Below, in pieces: positions 41,998-49,413 of a stretch of 64,000 nt of DNA (within the stretch, counting starts at the first letter, position 1; each line of letters starts with the position of its first letter). The notes under the pieces were generated by a model. That model had not been told where the DNA came from. It saw nothing but the letters and a program-made list of their open reading frames with translations, and ran no database searches. The position numbers and the translations under genes were made by a program. Source of the DNA: Radicibacter daui (GTDB taxonomy: Bacteria; Pseudomonadota; Alphaproteobacteria; Radicibacterales; Radicibacteraceae); NCBI GenBank assembly GCA_030657355.1, contig CP131056.1:1880501-1944500 (forward strand), given 5' to 3'.

Positions 41998-43515
41998 TTA
42001 GCCGCGCACGCCGGCGCCGACGGCCTGGCGGGAGCCGGCCTCGCCACCGCGCCGCTCGGTGCGTTCCGGCGGCAGGGTAAAGGAAACCTCGGTCAGGCCA
42101 CCCTCGCTGTGGATGGTCAGGCGGCCATCATGCAGCCGGGCATAGCGCATGCACAAGGTAAGCCCGAGCCCGGCCCCCTCATAGCGCCGCGTGTGCGACA
42201 CATCGGCCTGCTCGAACGGGCGCATCGCCCAGTCGGAAAGCTCGGGCGGGAAGGGCTGGCCATGGTTGGTTACCGAAAGCCGCACGCCTCCGGCGGTGTC
42301 GGCAATGGCGGTAACGCCGACATCGCTGCCGGTATGGGAGAATTTGACGGCGTTATCAATGAGATGCTCGATCATGCGGCAAAGGCGCGGGGCGTCGCCG
42401 CGGATCATCGGCAGATCCGGCGCGACGTCGATGATGATGCGGCTGCCGACTTCCGCCCGGCGCGCCCGCACCAGCGCCACGGCACGCTCGATGACCGGCG
42501 AAAGGTCGACGCGGGCATCGTTGGCCCTGACGGTACCGGCATCGAACTCCGCCATCTCGAGAATATCGACCACCATGCGCAGGAGGCGCTGGCCGGAGCG
42601 GTAAATCTCGCCGGCCTGCTCGCGCATGGTGTCGTTGGCGTCGGGATCGGTGCGCAGCAGGTCGGAAAAGCCGATAACGACATTGAGCGGGGTGCGCATC
42701 TCGTGGCTCATGCGCGCCACGAAGGAGCTCTTGGCCCGGCTGCCCTGCTCGGCGGCAAAACGGGCACCCTCCAGCCGTTCTTCATGGCGGCGAATCTGCT
42801 CGACCATGGTGTTGAATTCGCTGATGAGCTGGCCGAACTCGTCACTGCGCTTCCAGCGCAGTGGCTGCCAGTCCGGCGAGCGTACCCTGCCGAGGGCTGC
42901 CAGCATGGTGCGGATGGGGACAACCACCATACGGGTCAGAAGCAGGTAGACGGCGGCAAGCGCCAGCGTGACCAGCAGCGAGACCAGAATCACCACCTGC
43001 GAGACGCGGGCGTTCAGATTGTCGATCAGCGCGTCCTTGGTGAGGGTGATGGTAAGATCGCCCAGCCACTGGTCGGCGCGCCCGCCTTCCACTGCATTGC
43101 TGGCATAGAGGCTGCGCGTGACCGTCAGCAGGTTGCGGCCGGTTTCGTTGCCATCGCGGTCCGGCGGCTGGCCGACGCGGTAACGCTGGCCATAATCGGT
43201 AATGACCGCAGCTGAATAAAAATCACTGTCAGCGGTGAGCCCTTCCAGCAGGGCGGTCACCTCATTGGCGTTGAGGGTCCAGAGAGCACGGGCAACGCTG
43301 GGCGCCGTCAGCTCCAGCAGGGTGTGTGCCTTGCCCTGCACGGCATTCTCGATGGCTTCGGAACGCAGCTTTTCCGAGAGCAGGCCGAAGGCTGCCAATG
43401 ACAGCATGAGCACCGCGACGACGGTGAGCATAAAGCGCAGACGGACCGAGGCCGCGATCGATACGCGGCGGGTCTGATTCCTCTGCTCCTCCGGCTTTTG
43501 CGAGGGAGAAGACAT
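41998..43515 (-). CDS. Sensor histidine kinase (HAMP-HisKA-HATPase)
   Basis: Membrane kinase of 505 aa with helices at about 28-50 and 173-195 enclosing a 120-residue periplasmic sensor. A HAMP domain (about 195-248) follows, then HisKA with phospho-acceptor H271 in RMSHEMRTPLNVVIGFSDLL, and HATPase with the N box HLIDNAVKFS and lid GAGLGLTLCM. No response regulator gene is adjacent. The PAS_5 gene follows on the same strand. Confidence 0.9.
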   Translation of the reverse strand: MSSPSQKPEEQRNQTRRVSIAASVRLRFMLTVVAVLMLSLAAFGLLSEKLRSEAIENAVQGKAHTLLELTAPSVARALWTLNANEVTALLEGLTADSDFYSAAVITDYGQRYRVGQPPDRDGNETGRNLLTVTRSLYASNAVEGGRADQWLGDLTITLTKDALIDNLNARVSQVVILVSLLVTLALAAVYLLLTRMVVVPIRTMLAALGRVRSPDWQPLRWKRSDEFGQLISEFNTMVEQIRRHEERLEGARFAAEQGSRAKSSFVARMSHEMRTPLNVVIGFSDLLRTDPDANDTMREQAGEIYRSGQRLLRMVVDILEMAEFDAGTVRANDARVDLSPVIERAVALVRARRAEVGSRIIIDVAPDLPMIRGDAPRLCRMIEHLIDNAVKFSHTGSDVGVTAIADTAGGVRLSVTNHGQPFPPELSDWAMRPFEQADVSHTRRYEGAGLGLTLCMRYARLHDGRLTIHSEGGLTEVSFTLPPERTERRGGEAGSRQAVGAGVRG

Positions 43516-43667
43516 CTCTCGTGGGCGCCTCGGCTAGTAATTCCGGTTTATCCGACTTTCCTACTCTGCGTCATTTTATGCCGCTGTCAGTAAAAAATCC
43601 GTGGGCCGGAACACGTTTTCACCTAACTTAACAATTACTCCGGCCGAAGTGATTTTATGGTGCCAAA

Positions 43668-43706
43668 CAAAACGCCCCCGTCCAATCGGAATCGGGGGCG
43701 TTTCGA
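43668..43706 (-). terminator. Terminator after the PEP-carboxylase-like gene
   Basis: An 11-bp perfect stem (43670-43680 with 43693-43703) and a 12-base loop; read on the - strand it is followed by TTGTTT. It lies 27 bases downstream of the stop at 43733. Confidence 0.8.
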
Positions 43707-43732
43707 TACAATTTGTGAGTAAAAATGGCTGT

Positions 43733-46700
43733 TTAGCCGAGGAATCCGGCGATGTGCATGTTGGCCGTCGTCAGGCGGCGGATGAGGGCGTAAAGGCCTT
43801 TCATCGGGGCAAAGAGCTTCAGATTTTCCTGATTGTAGCTCTGGGTATCATCGCTGACATAACTGGCGCGTTCGCCGAAATCGATGGCCGCTGTGGCATC
43901 AACCAGGGCAGGGAAAATCTGCTGCAGCTGTGCCACCACCGACTGGATGTCGAGGTGCAGCGTGCGCGCGATCAGGCTGGAAAGCGTGATGCCGTGCTGC
44001 GAGCTGAATTCCGGCACCTGCATGGCCAGCAGATAAAGCTCGTGGATGAGGGCGATGCGCAGGGCATGCTGGATGGCCAGCTGGGCGCGTGCCTCCGGCT
44101 CCACCAGCACGCCGGCGCCGCCGGCCTTCTCGCCATGGGCGCGGCGCAGGCCGTCGCGCAGCTTGATGTAATCCAGATGCAGGCGGCGATAGATGCCGAG
44201 CTGGCGCTCATAGAGGCCGGAATTTTCCAGATGGCCGGAGAGCCGGCGCATGGCTTCCGCCCGGTTGAGATTACGGGCATGAGCGCTGCGCGAGAGCCAG
44301 TGATCCGGGTTCAGCGTCTCGACATAGGCGCCCAGCGCCTCGCAGTTGGAGATGGCAAAGCCGTATTCGACGATGCCCATCAACTGCCGGAAGCGGGTGG
44401 AGGTGTTGTAGAGCTCGATGAAATGCTCCGGATCGCGCTCGATGGCTTCGCCCACGCCGCTGATGCAGTTGGCGGTAAGGCCGAGCTGGATGAGCGTTGC
44501 ATTGTGCGGGATGGCGCGCAGCTGGCGCGGATGAGCGAAGTCGATCTTCTCGCCGGTATTGTCGTGCTGGCGCTTGACCGAGCGGCTGCCTGACGGCCAC
44601 AGCAGGTTGGTGCCGAAGGCGCTGAGCACCGCGCCATAATTGGCGTCTTCCATCAGGCTGTCCTGGAAGGCCTTCACCGTGGTGAAGAACTCGCGGATGT
44701 AGTCGCCATTGTCATAGAAGGGATCGGGCTCAACCTTCTTGGGCGTGAGGATGTAGTCGAGAATCTGGGTAACGACGGCCAGCGCCCCGTCTTCGGTGAC
44801 GAAATACTGATACCCGTCGCCGCCCTGGAAGCTGACTTCCTGCTTGTAGGGGATGCCCGCCTCGGCGATTTCCGCCAGCACGGTGGGGGTAGCGATATAG
44901 GAAAGCCGCTCGGGGAAGCTGACCGGATGGCGGCCACGGCCGATGGATTCGCCATGGGTGTCGAACATGACGAGCTGCACGTTCTTGAGGCCGTGCTTCT
45001 GCATGACGCGCCACAGGCGCCCGCGCAGGCGCTCGATGGAGGCGCAGGCAACCGTCTGGCCGAGATAACGGCCGGCGTCGGAAAAGCCGGTCTGTACGCA
45101 CAGGCGGCCGCGCTTTTCCACATAGGCGCGGTAATGCGGATTCTCCAGCAGCTGGTCGATGAGCTTGGAGCCATCGCGCAGGGCATTTTCGGTCTCGAAC
45201 AGCGGGGAGATGTCGAGCCGGTCATCGACGCCGAAAAGACGGGCGTAATAAAGCGCGGTCAGCAGGGTGAAGGCGCTTTCGCACTCGGCGATGAGGAAAC
45301 GCACCGGCTGCGAGCCGTCGATATATTTCAGCATCTGCGCCACCACCATGAAGAGGCGCTTGGCGGAAGTGTTTTCGGCAATCAGCGAGCCGAAATTGAT
45401 GCTGACCGGCTCCACCTTGTCCAGCAGCTCGCTCACCGCATTCATCAGCGTCTGGCGGAAACGCGGATCTTCCGGCGTACCGTCAAGGCCAACGCGCTTG
45501 CGGATGGCGTTATGGACCTGGGTTGAGTTGATGCGGACATGGGTGTGGGCCATGCCAAGCCCGTAATTGGCCAGCTCCGCACGCAGGGTGGCCAGGCGGC
45601 TGCGCAGCTCGCGCGCGGTATCGGCATCGACGCCTTCCAGATGGCGGGAGGCGGCCTGCACCTTCTCCACCAGCGGCGCGGCATCGACGAGGCTGAGTTC
45701 GCGATTCTCGAACATGCGCTTGGAGATGCGGCGCACGGCCTCGAAGCCGTCTGTCGAGGCGGGGTCGGCGTTCTCGAACACGCCGAGCTGGTCCGTTACC
45801 TCATTGAAGGCGAGGGCGAGGCGCGATTCGAGCAGATCCATCGTATTGCGCAGGTCTTCATGGCCGGCGCCAAGGCTGCGGATGTCGCGCACTTCGTCCA
45901 GATAGCTGCGCAGCTGCACGGCCTGGATGCGCAGGCGCTTGTGCAGCATGTCGGACCAGCGAATGTCGGAACGGCCATCAAGGTCATAGCCAACCCAGCT
46001 GGCGATGGTGATGAGGCGCGGGGTCAGCGCGTCGGCCTTGTCGCCATAGAATTCGCGGCCAACCTCGATCACCAGCGCATAGACGCGGCGCAGCGCCTTC
46101 TGGATGTTGCCGATGGCCTCCATCGACAGCTCATGCTCGCGGGCGAGGGAGATGTTCTCGTCCGGCCGGTGTTCGGAATGCAGGATGGTGTCGACGAGGG
46201 CGCGGTGATCCTCCGTCGTCAGCGGCTTGCCTTCGGCATTGCGGCCGGTGGTGACGGCGGCCAGCGCATGCATGAGGTCGCCGCTGAGATTGAAGGTCGG
46301 GTGCGCGGTGATGACGATGCCGAACACTTCCTGCTCCACCGAGCGGCGGAAACGCTCGAAGGTAACCGGCGCGGTGGCGCCATCGGGCAGGGCGAGGGTG
46401 CGGAAACGGGCACGCAGGCGGGCGATGTTCGCTTCCGGATCAAGCTCGCCCAGATAGGCGGCCTGGCAGGCGCCGCGGCGCAGGAAACCATCGGCGCTCA
46501 GATACTGGATCAGCTGCTCGACGTCGCTGAAGCTCAGCATGCCGCGCGCAAAACGGCGCGAGATGGTGACGGCAAGCCGCAGGATCGGATTGGAGAAGGG
46601 GTGGTCCGGCACCTCGTCGCTGAGCTGCGTGTAGGTGGCGAGCAGCTCTTCATAAAGCGCCTTCACATCGCTTTGCCCGGTACTGGGGAAACAGGCCTTG

Positions 46701-46777
46701 CCTTTGGGAAAGAGCGGGGTAGTGCCCAGCTGCGCGAGGGACTGGCGGGCGTTCGGCGCGGCGACGGTCTCGGGCAT
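43733..46777 (-). CDS. Divergent phosphoenolpyruvate carboxylase-like protein
   Basis: Cytosolic protein of 1014 aa, longer than typical PEP carboxylase (about 880-940 aa) but alignable along its length. Recognisable segments are ITAHPTFNLSG (H159, matching the TAHPT of PEPC), WVGYDLDGRSDI, PLFETENAL, GFSDAGRYLG, FDTHGESIGRGR and SGSRSVKRQ. Both family signatures are altered. The usual GYSDSxKDxG is GFSDAGRYLG, with catalytic K replaced by R. The FHGRGGSIGRGG loop reads FDTHGESIGRGR, with H579 and R581 (E. coli numbers) replaced by D606 and H608. The C-terminal NTG end is missing. Carboxylase activity is therefore doubtful. It has its own promoter region and terminator. Confidence 0.82.
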   Translation of the reverse strand: MPETVAAPNARQSLAQLGTTPLFPKGKACFPSTGQSDVKALYEELLATYTQLSDEVPDHPFSNPILRLAVTISRRFARGMLSFSDVEQLIQYLSADGFLRRGACQAAYLGELDPEANIARLRARFRTLALPDGATAPVTFERFRRSVEQEVFGIVITAHPTFNLSGDLMHALAAVTTGRNAEGKPLTTEDHRALVDTILHSEHRPDENISLAREHELSMEAIGNIQKALRRVYALVIEVGREFYGDKADALTPRLITIASWVGYDLDGRSDIRWSDMLHKRLRIQAVQLRSYLDEVRDIRSLGAGHEDLRNTMDLLESRLALAFNEVTDQLGVFENADPASTDGFEAVRRISKRMFENRELSLVDAAPLVEKVQAASRHLEGVDADTARELRSRLATLRAELANYGLGMAHTHVRINSTQVHNAIRKRVGLDGTPEDPRFRQTLMNAVSELLDKVEPVSINFGSLIAENTSAKRLFMVVAQMLKYIDGSQPVRFLIAECESAFTLLTALYYARLFGVDDRLDISPLFETENALRDGSKLIDQLLENPHYRAYVEKRGRLCVQTGFSDAGRYLGQTVACASIERLRGRLWRVMQKHGLKNVQLVMFDTHGESIGRGRHPVSFPERLSYIATPTVLAEIAEAGIPYKQEVSFQGGDGYQYFVTEDGALAVVTQILDYILTPKKVEPDPFYDNGDYIREFFTTVKAFQDSLMEDANYGAVLSAFGTNLLWPSGSRSVKRQHDNTGEKIDFAHPRQLRAIPHNATLIQLGLTANCISGVGEAIERDPEHFIELYNTSTRFRQLMGIVEYGFAISNCEALGAYVETLNPDHWLSRSAHARNLNRAEAMRRLSGHLENSGLYERQLGIYRRLHLDYIKLRDGLRRAHGEKAGGAGVLVEPEARAQLAIQHALRIALIHELYLLAMQVPEFSSQHGITLSSLIARTLHLDIQSVVAQLQQIFPALVDATAAIDFGERASYVSDDTQSYNQENLKLFAPMKGLYALIRRLTTANMHIAGFLG

Positions 46778-46828
46778 GGTACTCGGGCTCCTTCAAGGGG
46801 GCAGGCGTAAGGGGTGGGGACTAACGAT

Positions 46829-46842
46829 CTGTAACGTTACAG
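46829..46842. promoter_or_regulatory. 14-bp perfect palindrome upstream of the PEPC-like gene
   Basis: CTGTAACGTTACAG lies 52-65 bases before the start codon at 46777. Size and symmetry suit a dimeric repressor or activator. The regulator is unknown. Confidence 0.5.
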
Positions 46843-47059
46843 GCCGTCAAGGGGGCTCAAAAACGCTCTTTTTTCCTCTCCGGGAAAGTTCCCGGTCCTG
46901 ATTATGTAAACGCTTAATGACGCAGTGCGGTAATCTAGGGCCGGGCGACAATAGATGCAATTCACTAAGATTACTCAAACCTCGGTTGATAATCATATTC
47001 ATCTTGCCGGCTCTTCGGCACTGCGGCATCAGGCCCCCTCCAAAACGGGCGGTTGACCT

Positions 47060-47075
47060 TGTGAGACAGGTCACA
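47060..47075. promoter_or_regulatory. CRP-type binding site
   Basis: TGTGA-GACAGG-TCACA carries both consensus CRP half-sites with the N6 spacer, about 130 bases upstream of the MBL gene. It also contains the larger TGACCT-N8-AGGTCA repeat (47054-47073). Confidence 0.5.
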
Positions 47076-47206
47076 GACGATGCGCCCTCGTGTGAGGGAG
47101 TATTCGGGAAAGTCGCGGGTCCCGAGGGTTTCCGCGTTATCTCGAAACCGCGTTCGGTGGCGCATACCCTCCGGGTAAAGCAGGCGACAGCCGGAGGAGC
47201 TGTTTG

Positions 47207-48088
47207 ATGAGTTTTACGGTCCGGTTCTGGGGAGTGAGGGGCAGCATCGCGTGCCCGACACCCCGGCACATGCGATATGGCGGCAATACGAGCTGCGTCG
47301 AGCTGGAGGTCGAGGGTCGAAAGATCATTCTCGATGCCGGCACAGGGATACGTGAACTCGGCCTTAAATATCGGCAGGAACAGGTAAAAGAGGCTTTCCT
47401 GCTGTTCAGCCACTCGCACTGGGACCATGTGTGCGGCTTCCCGTTCTTCAAGCCGGCCTTCGATCCCGAATTCAAGCTCAAGGTCTATGCCGGTCATCTC
47501 GGCGAGCGCTCGATCTACTCGGTGCTGTGCTGCCAGATGATGACCCCGCTGTTCCCGATTCCGCTCGACACCATGCGGGCGCAGATCAGCTTTACCGAGT
47601 TCGTCGCCGGCGAATCGTTCGAGCTGATTCCAGGGCTGAAAATCCGGACTTGCCGGCTTAACCACCCCGATCAGGCCACCGCCTACCGTTTCGACTACAA
47701 GGGCAAAAGTTTCTGCTACGTCACCGATACCGAGCATGTGCCCGGCAAACTGGATGAAGACGTGCTGAAACTGATCGAAGGCGCCGACGTCGTTGTCTAT
47801 GACGCCTCCTATACCGACGAGACTTTCCCCTGCTACGTGACCTGGGGCCATTCCACCTGGCAGGAAGCCGTCCGGCTCGCCAAGGCGGCCCGTGTGAAGA
47901 CGATGATGCTCTTCCATCACGAGCCCAATCACACCGACGACATCATGGACCGCATCAGCCAGGCCGCGCGCGAGGCCTATCCGGGCGCGATAGCCGCGCG
48001 CGAGGGCATGATGCTCGACTTGCTGGCGCCGGGCGCCGTGCATGAGCAGATCGCCTATCCCGATCTGGAGCGTGCGGGCGCCTGCTGA
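47207..48088 (+). CDS. Metallo-beta-lactamase fold hydrolase
   Basis: MBL-fold protein of 293 aa. The N-terminus VRFWGVRGSIACPTP and YGGNTSC is typical of a phosphodiesterase-like branch. The metal motif is SHSHWDHVCGFPFF (HxHxDH). Further ligands are the His of LNHPDQATAYRF, the Asp of YVTDTEH and the HH of LFHHEPNH. The substrate is unknown; cyclic phosphodiesters are known for relatives. The ATG at 47207 has GGAGGA eight bases upstream; an in-frame TTG at 47204 is less likely. Confidence 0.86.
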   Translation: MSFTVRFWGVRGSIACPTPRHMRYGGNTSCVELEVEGRKIILDAGTGIRELGLKYRQEQVKEAFLLFSHSHWDHVCGFPFFKPAFDPEFKLKVYAGHLGERSIYSVLCCQMMTPLFPIPLDTMRAQISFTEFVAGESFELIPGLKIRTCRLNHPDQATAYRFDYKGKSFCYVTDTEHVPGKLDEDVLKLIEGADVVVYDASYTDETFPCYVTWGHSTWQEAVRLAKAARVKTMMLFHHEPNHTDDIMDRISQAAREAYPGAIAAREGMMLDLLAPGAVHEQIAYPDLERAGAC

Positions 48089-48107
48089 GCAGCTCCGCCG
48101 TCCACCA

Positions 48108-48149
48108 AACAAGAAAGCCGGCCCCGATGAGGCCGGCTTTCTTGTTTTT
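48108..48149. terminator. Bidirectional terminator between convergent genes
   Basis: A perfect 16-bp stem (48108-48123 with 48131-48146) with a 7-base loop, then TTTG, located between the MBL gene and the M14-type gene. Confidence 0.88.
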
Positions 48150-48166
48150 GTCGCCCTGATTGAGGA

Positions 48167-49309
48167 TCAGCGGGCGGTCAGCAGCAGCTTGCCCTTGCCT
48201 TCAAGAGCGCGGCTGCCGGAGATCTTGGCGATGTTGCGCCCGGCCGGCACCATCTTCATGACCCGGCGCGACCAGAGCGGGCCATCCACCGTGGCGGCGA
48301 CCGGCGTGCTGGCACCGGTAACCGGGTCGATGATGTCGGCCACCACCTCGCCGGCCTTGACCAGATCGCCGAGCTGCTTGCGATAGCTGACGATGCCGGC
48401 AACCGGCGCGGCCAGCAGTTCGACGCCGGCGAGCGGCGTCGCCTCGCGCTTCAGCGCCGGCAGCGGGCCGGCTTCGCCCTTCACCAGCCCGCGACGGGTG
48501 AGGAAACGCAGGATATTGGCGGCATCCTGTCCGGCGATTTCCGGGCTCACATCGGCAAGGCCGCGCAGCTCCACCGTGGCGGCGAGGCAGGCCGCCGGCA
48601 GCGGTGCGTCACCGAGATCGATCAGGTCGGCAATCAGCCACCAGGGGGCAGAATTGGCTTCGTCGAACGGCTCGTCGCCGGAAACGCGGGCCACCAGCTG
48701 CACCTCGGAGCCGAGATCGGCGCACAGATCACGCCCCGCCGGCCACAGCGGTTCGCCCAGATAGACATGCACCGGGGCTTCGTTGTCGCAATGCAGGTCC
48801 AGCACGATGTCTGCATCGTAGCTGAGCTTCATGAGGGTGAGACGCAGCGCATCGGTTTCGCTGCGCGGGGTGATGCCGTCCAGCACCTCGCCCATGGTCT
48901 TGCGCACCAGCGCCACATTGGCGGCGGCATCCATGCCGAGCTTGCCGTCGATGCGCTGGGCAACCGGGGCGGCAAGTTCCGGATAATGGCGGTTGAAGTT
49001 GGTGCGGTCGTCGAGATTGAAGCGGCCGAGCAGGCTGTCGCTTACCACCTGCGAGAGGCCAATGGGATTGGCTGCCGGCACGACGATGATTTCACCGGCG
49101 ATGCGGCCTTCGCGATCGGCAGCTTCCAGCAGGGTGATCAGATGGCGCGCTGCCAGCATGCCGGGAATTTCATCGGCATGCAGCGCGGCCTGGATGTAAC
49201 ATTTGCCTGCACTGGCGCCTGTTGCCGGCGTGAAGCGGTAGACAGCCAGCGTGCGCTGGGTTCCCGGCATGGCGAGCGGCAGGGCGATATTTTCAAGGGC
49301 GACAGGCAT
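48167..49309 (-). CDS. Succinylglutamate desuccinylase / aspartoacylase family (M14) protein
   Basis: Zinc hydrolase of 380 aa in the AstE/AspA family. Metal ligands are H44 and E47 in ALHADEIPG and the His of DIVLDLHCDN; the catalytic Glu is probably in ATVELRGLAD. A C-terminal beta-rich domain (about 290-380, with GIVSYRKQLGDLVKAGEVVADI) resembles a biotinyl-lipoyl-like fold often attached to these proteins. The substrate, an N-acyl amino acid or ectoine-type compound, cannot be fixed. The start at M49309 gives MPVALENI; an upstream start at 49330 is possible. Confidence 0.84.
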   Translation of the reverse strand: MPVALENIALPLAMPGTQRTLAVYRFTPATGASAGKCYIQAALHADEIPGMLAARHLITLLEAADREGRIAGEIIVVPAANPIGLSQVVSDSLLGRFNLDDRTNFNRHYPELAAPVAQRIDGKLGMDAAANVALVRKTMGEVLDGITPRSETDALRLTLMKLSYDADIVLDLHCDNEAPVHVYLGEPLWPAGRDLCADLGSEVQLVARVSGDEPFDEANSAPWWLIADLIDLGDAPLPAACLAATVELRGLADVSPEIAGQDAANILRFLTRRGLVKGEAGPLPALKREATPLAGVELLAAPVAGIVSYRKQLGDLVKAGEVVADIIDPVTGASTPVAATVDGPLWSRRVMKMVPAGRNIAKISGSRALEGKGKLLLTAR

Positions 49310-49413
49310 GGGGCAGGCTCTGGTAATCACGAACAGGAGGGGGCGGCTTCCCGGCGGGAAGATGTGCGGCTTCGTGATAGACCCCGTGGGCAGCAGGCCG
49401 CAAGGGCACTGCG

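Larger units (their letters stand above)
46778..47206. other. 429-base divergent regulatory region
   Basis: No convincing gene. A 96-aa frame at 46917-47207 lacks family resemblance. The region holds the 14-bp palindrome at 46829-46842, a weak Fur-like TGATAATCATATTCA at 46987-47001, and the CRP-type site at 47060-47075. Its base composition is more AT-rich than flanking genes, which is expected of a promoter region. Confidence 0.6.

Noticed and set aside
46917..47207. 96-codon frame in the PEPC-like/MBL intergenic region
   Set aside because: No ribosome site, no family resemblance, and it overlaps candidate regulatory sites; treated as non-coding.
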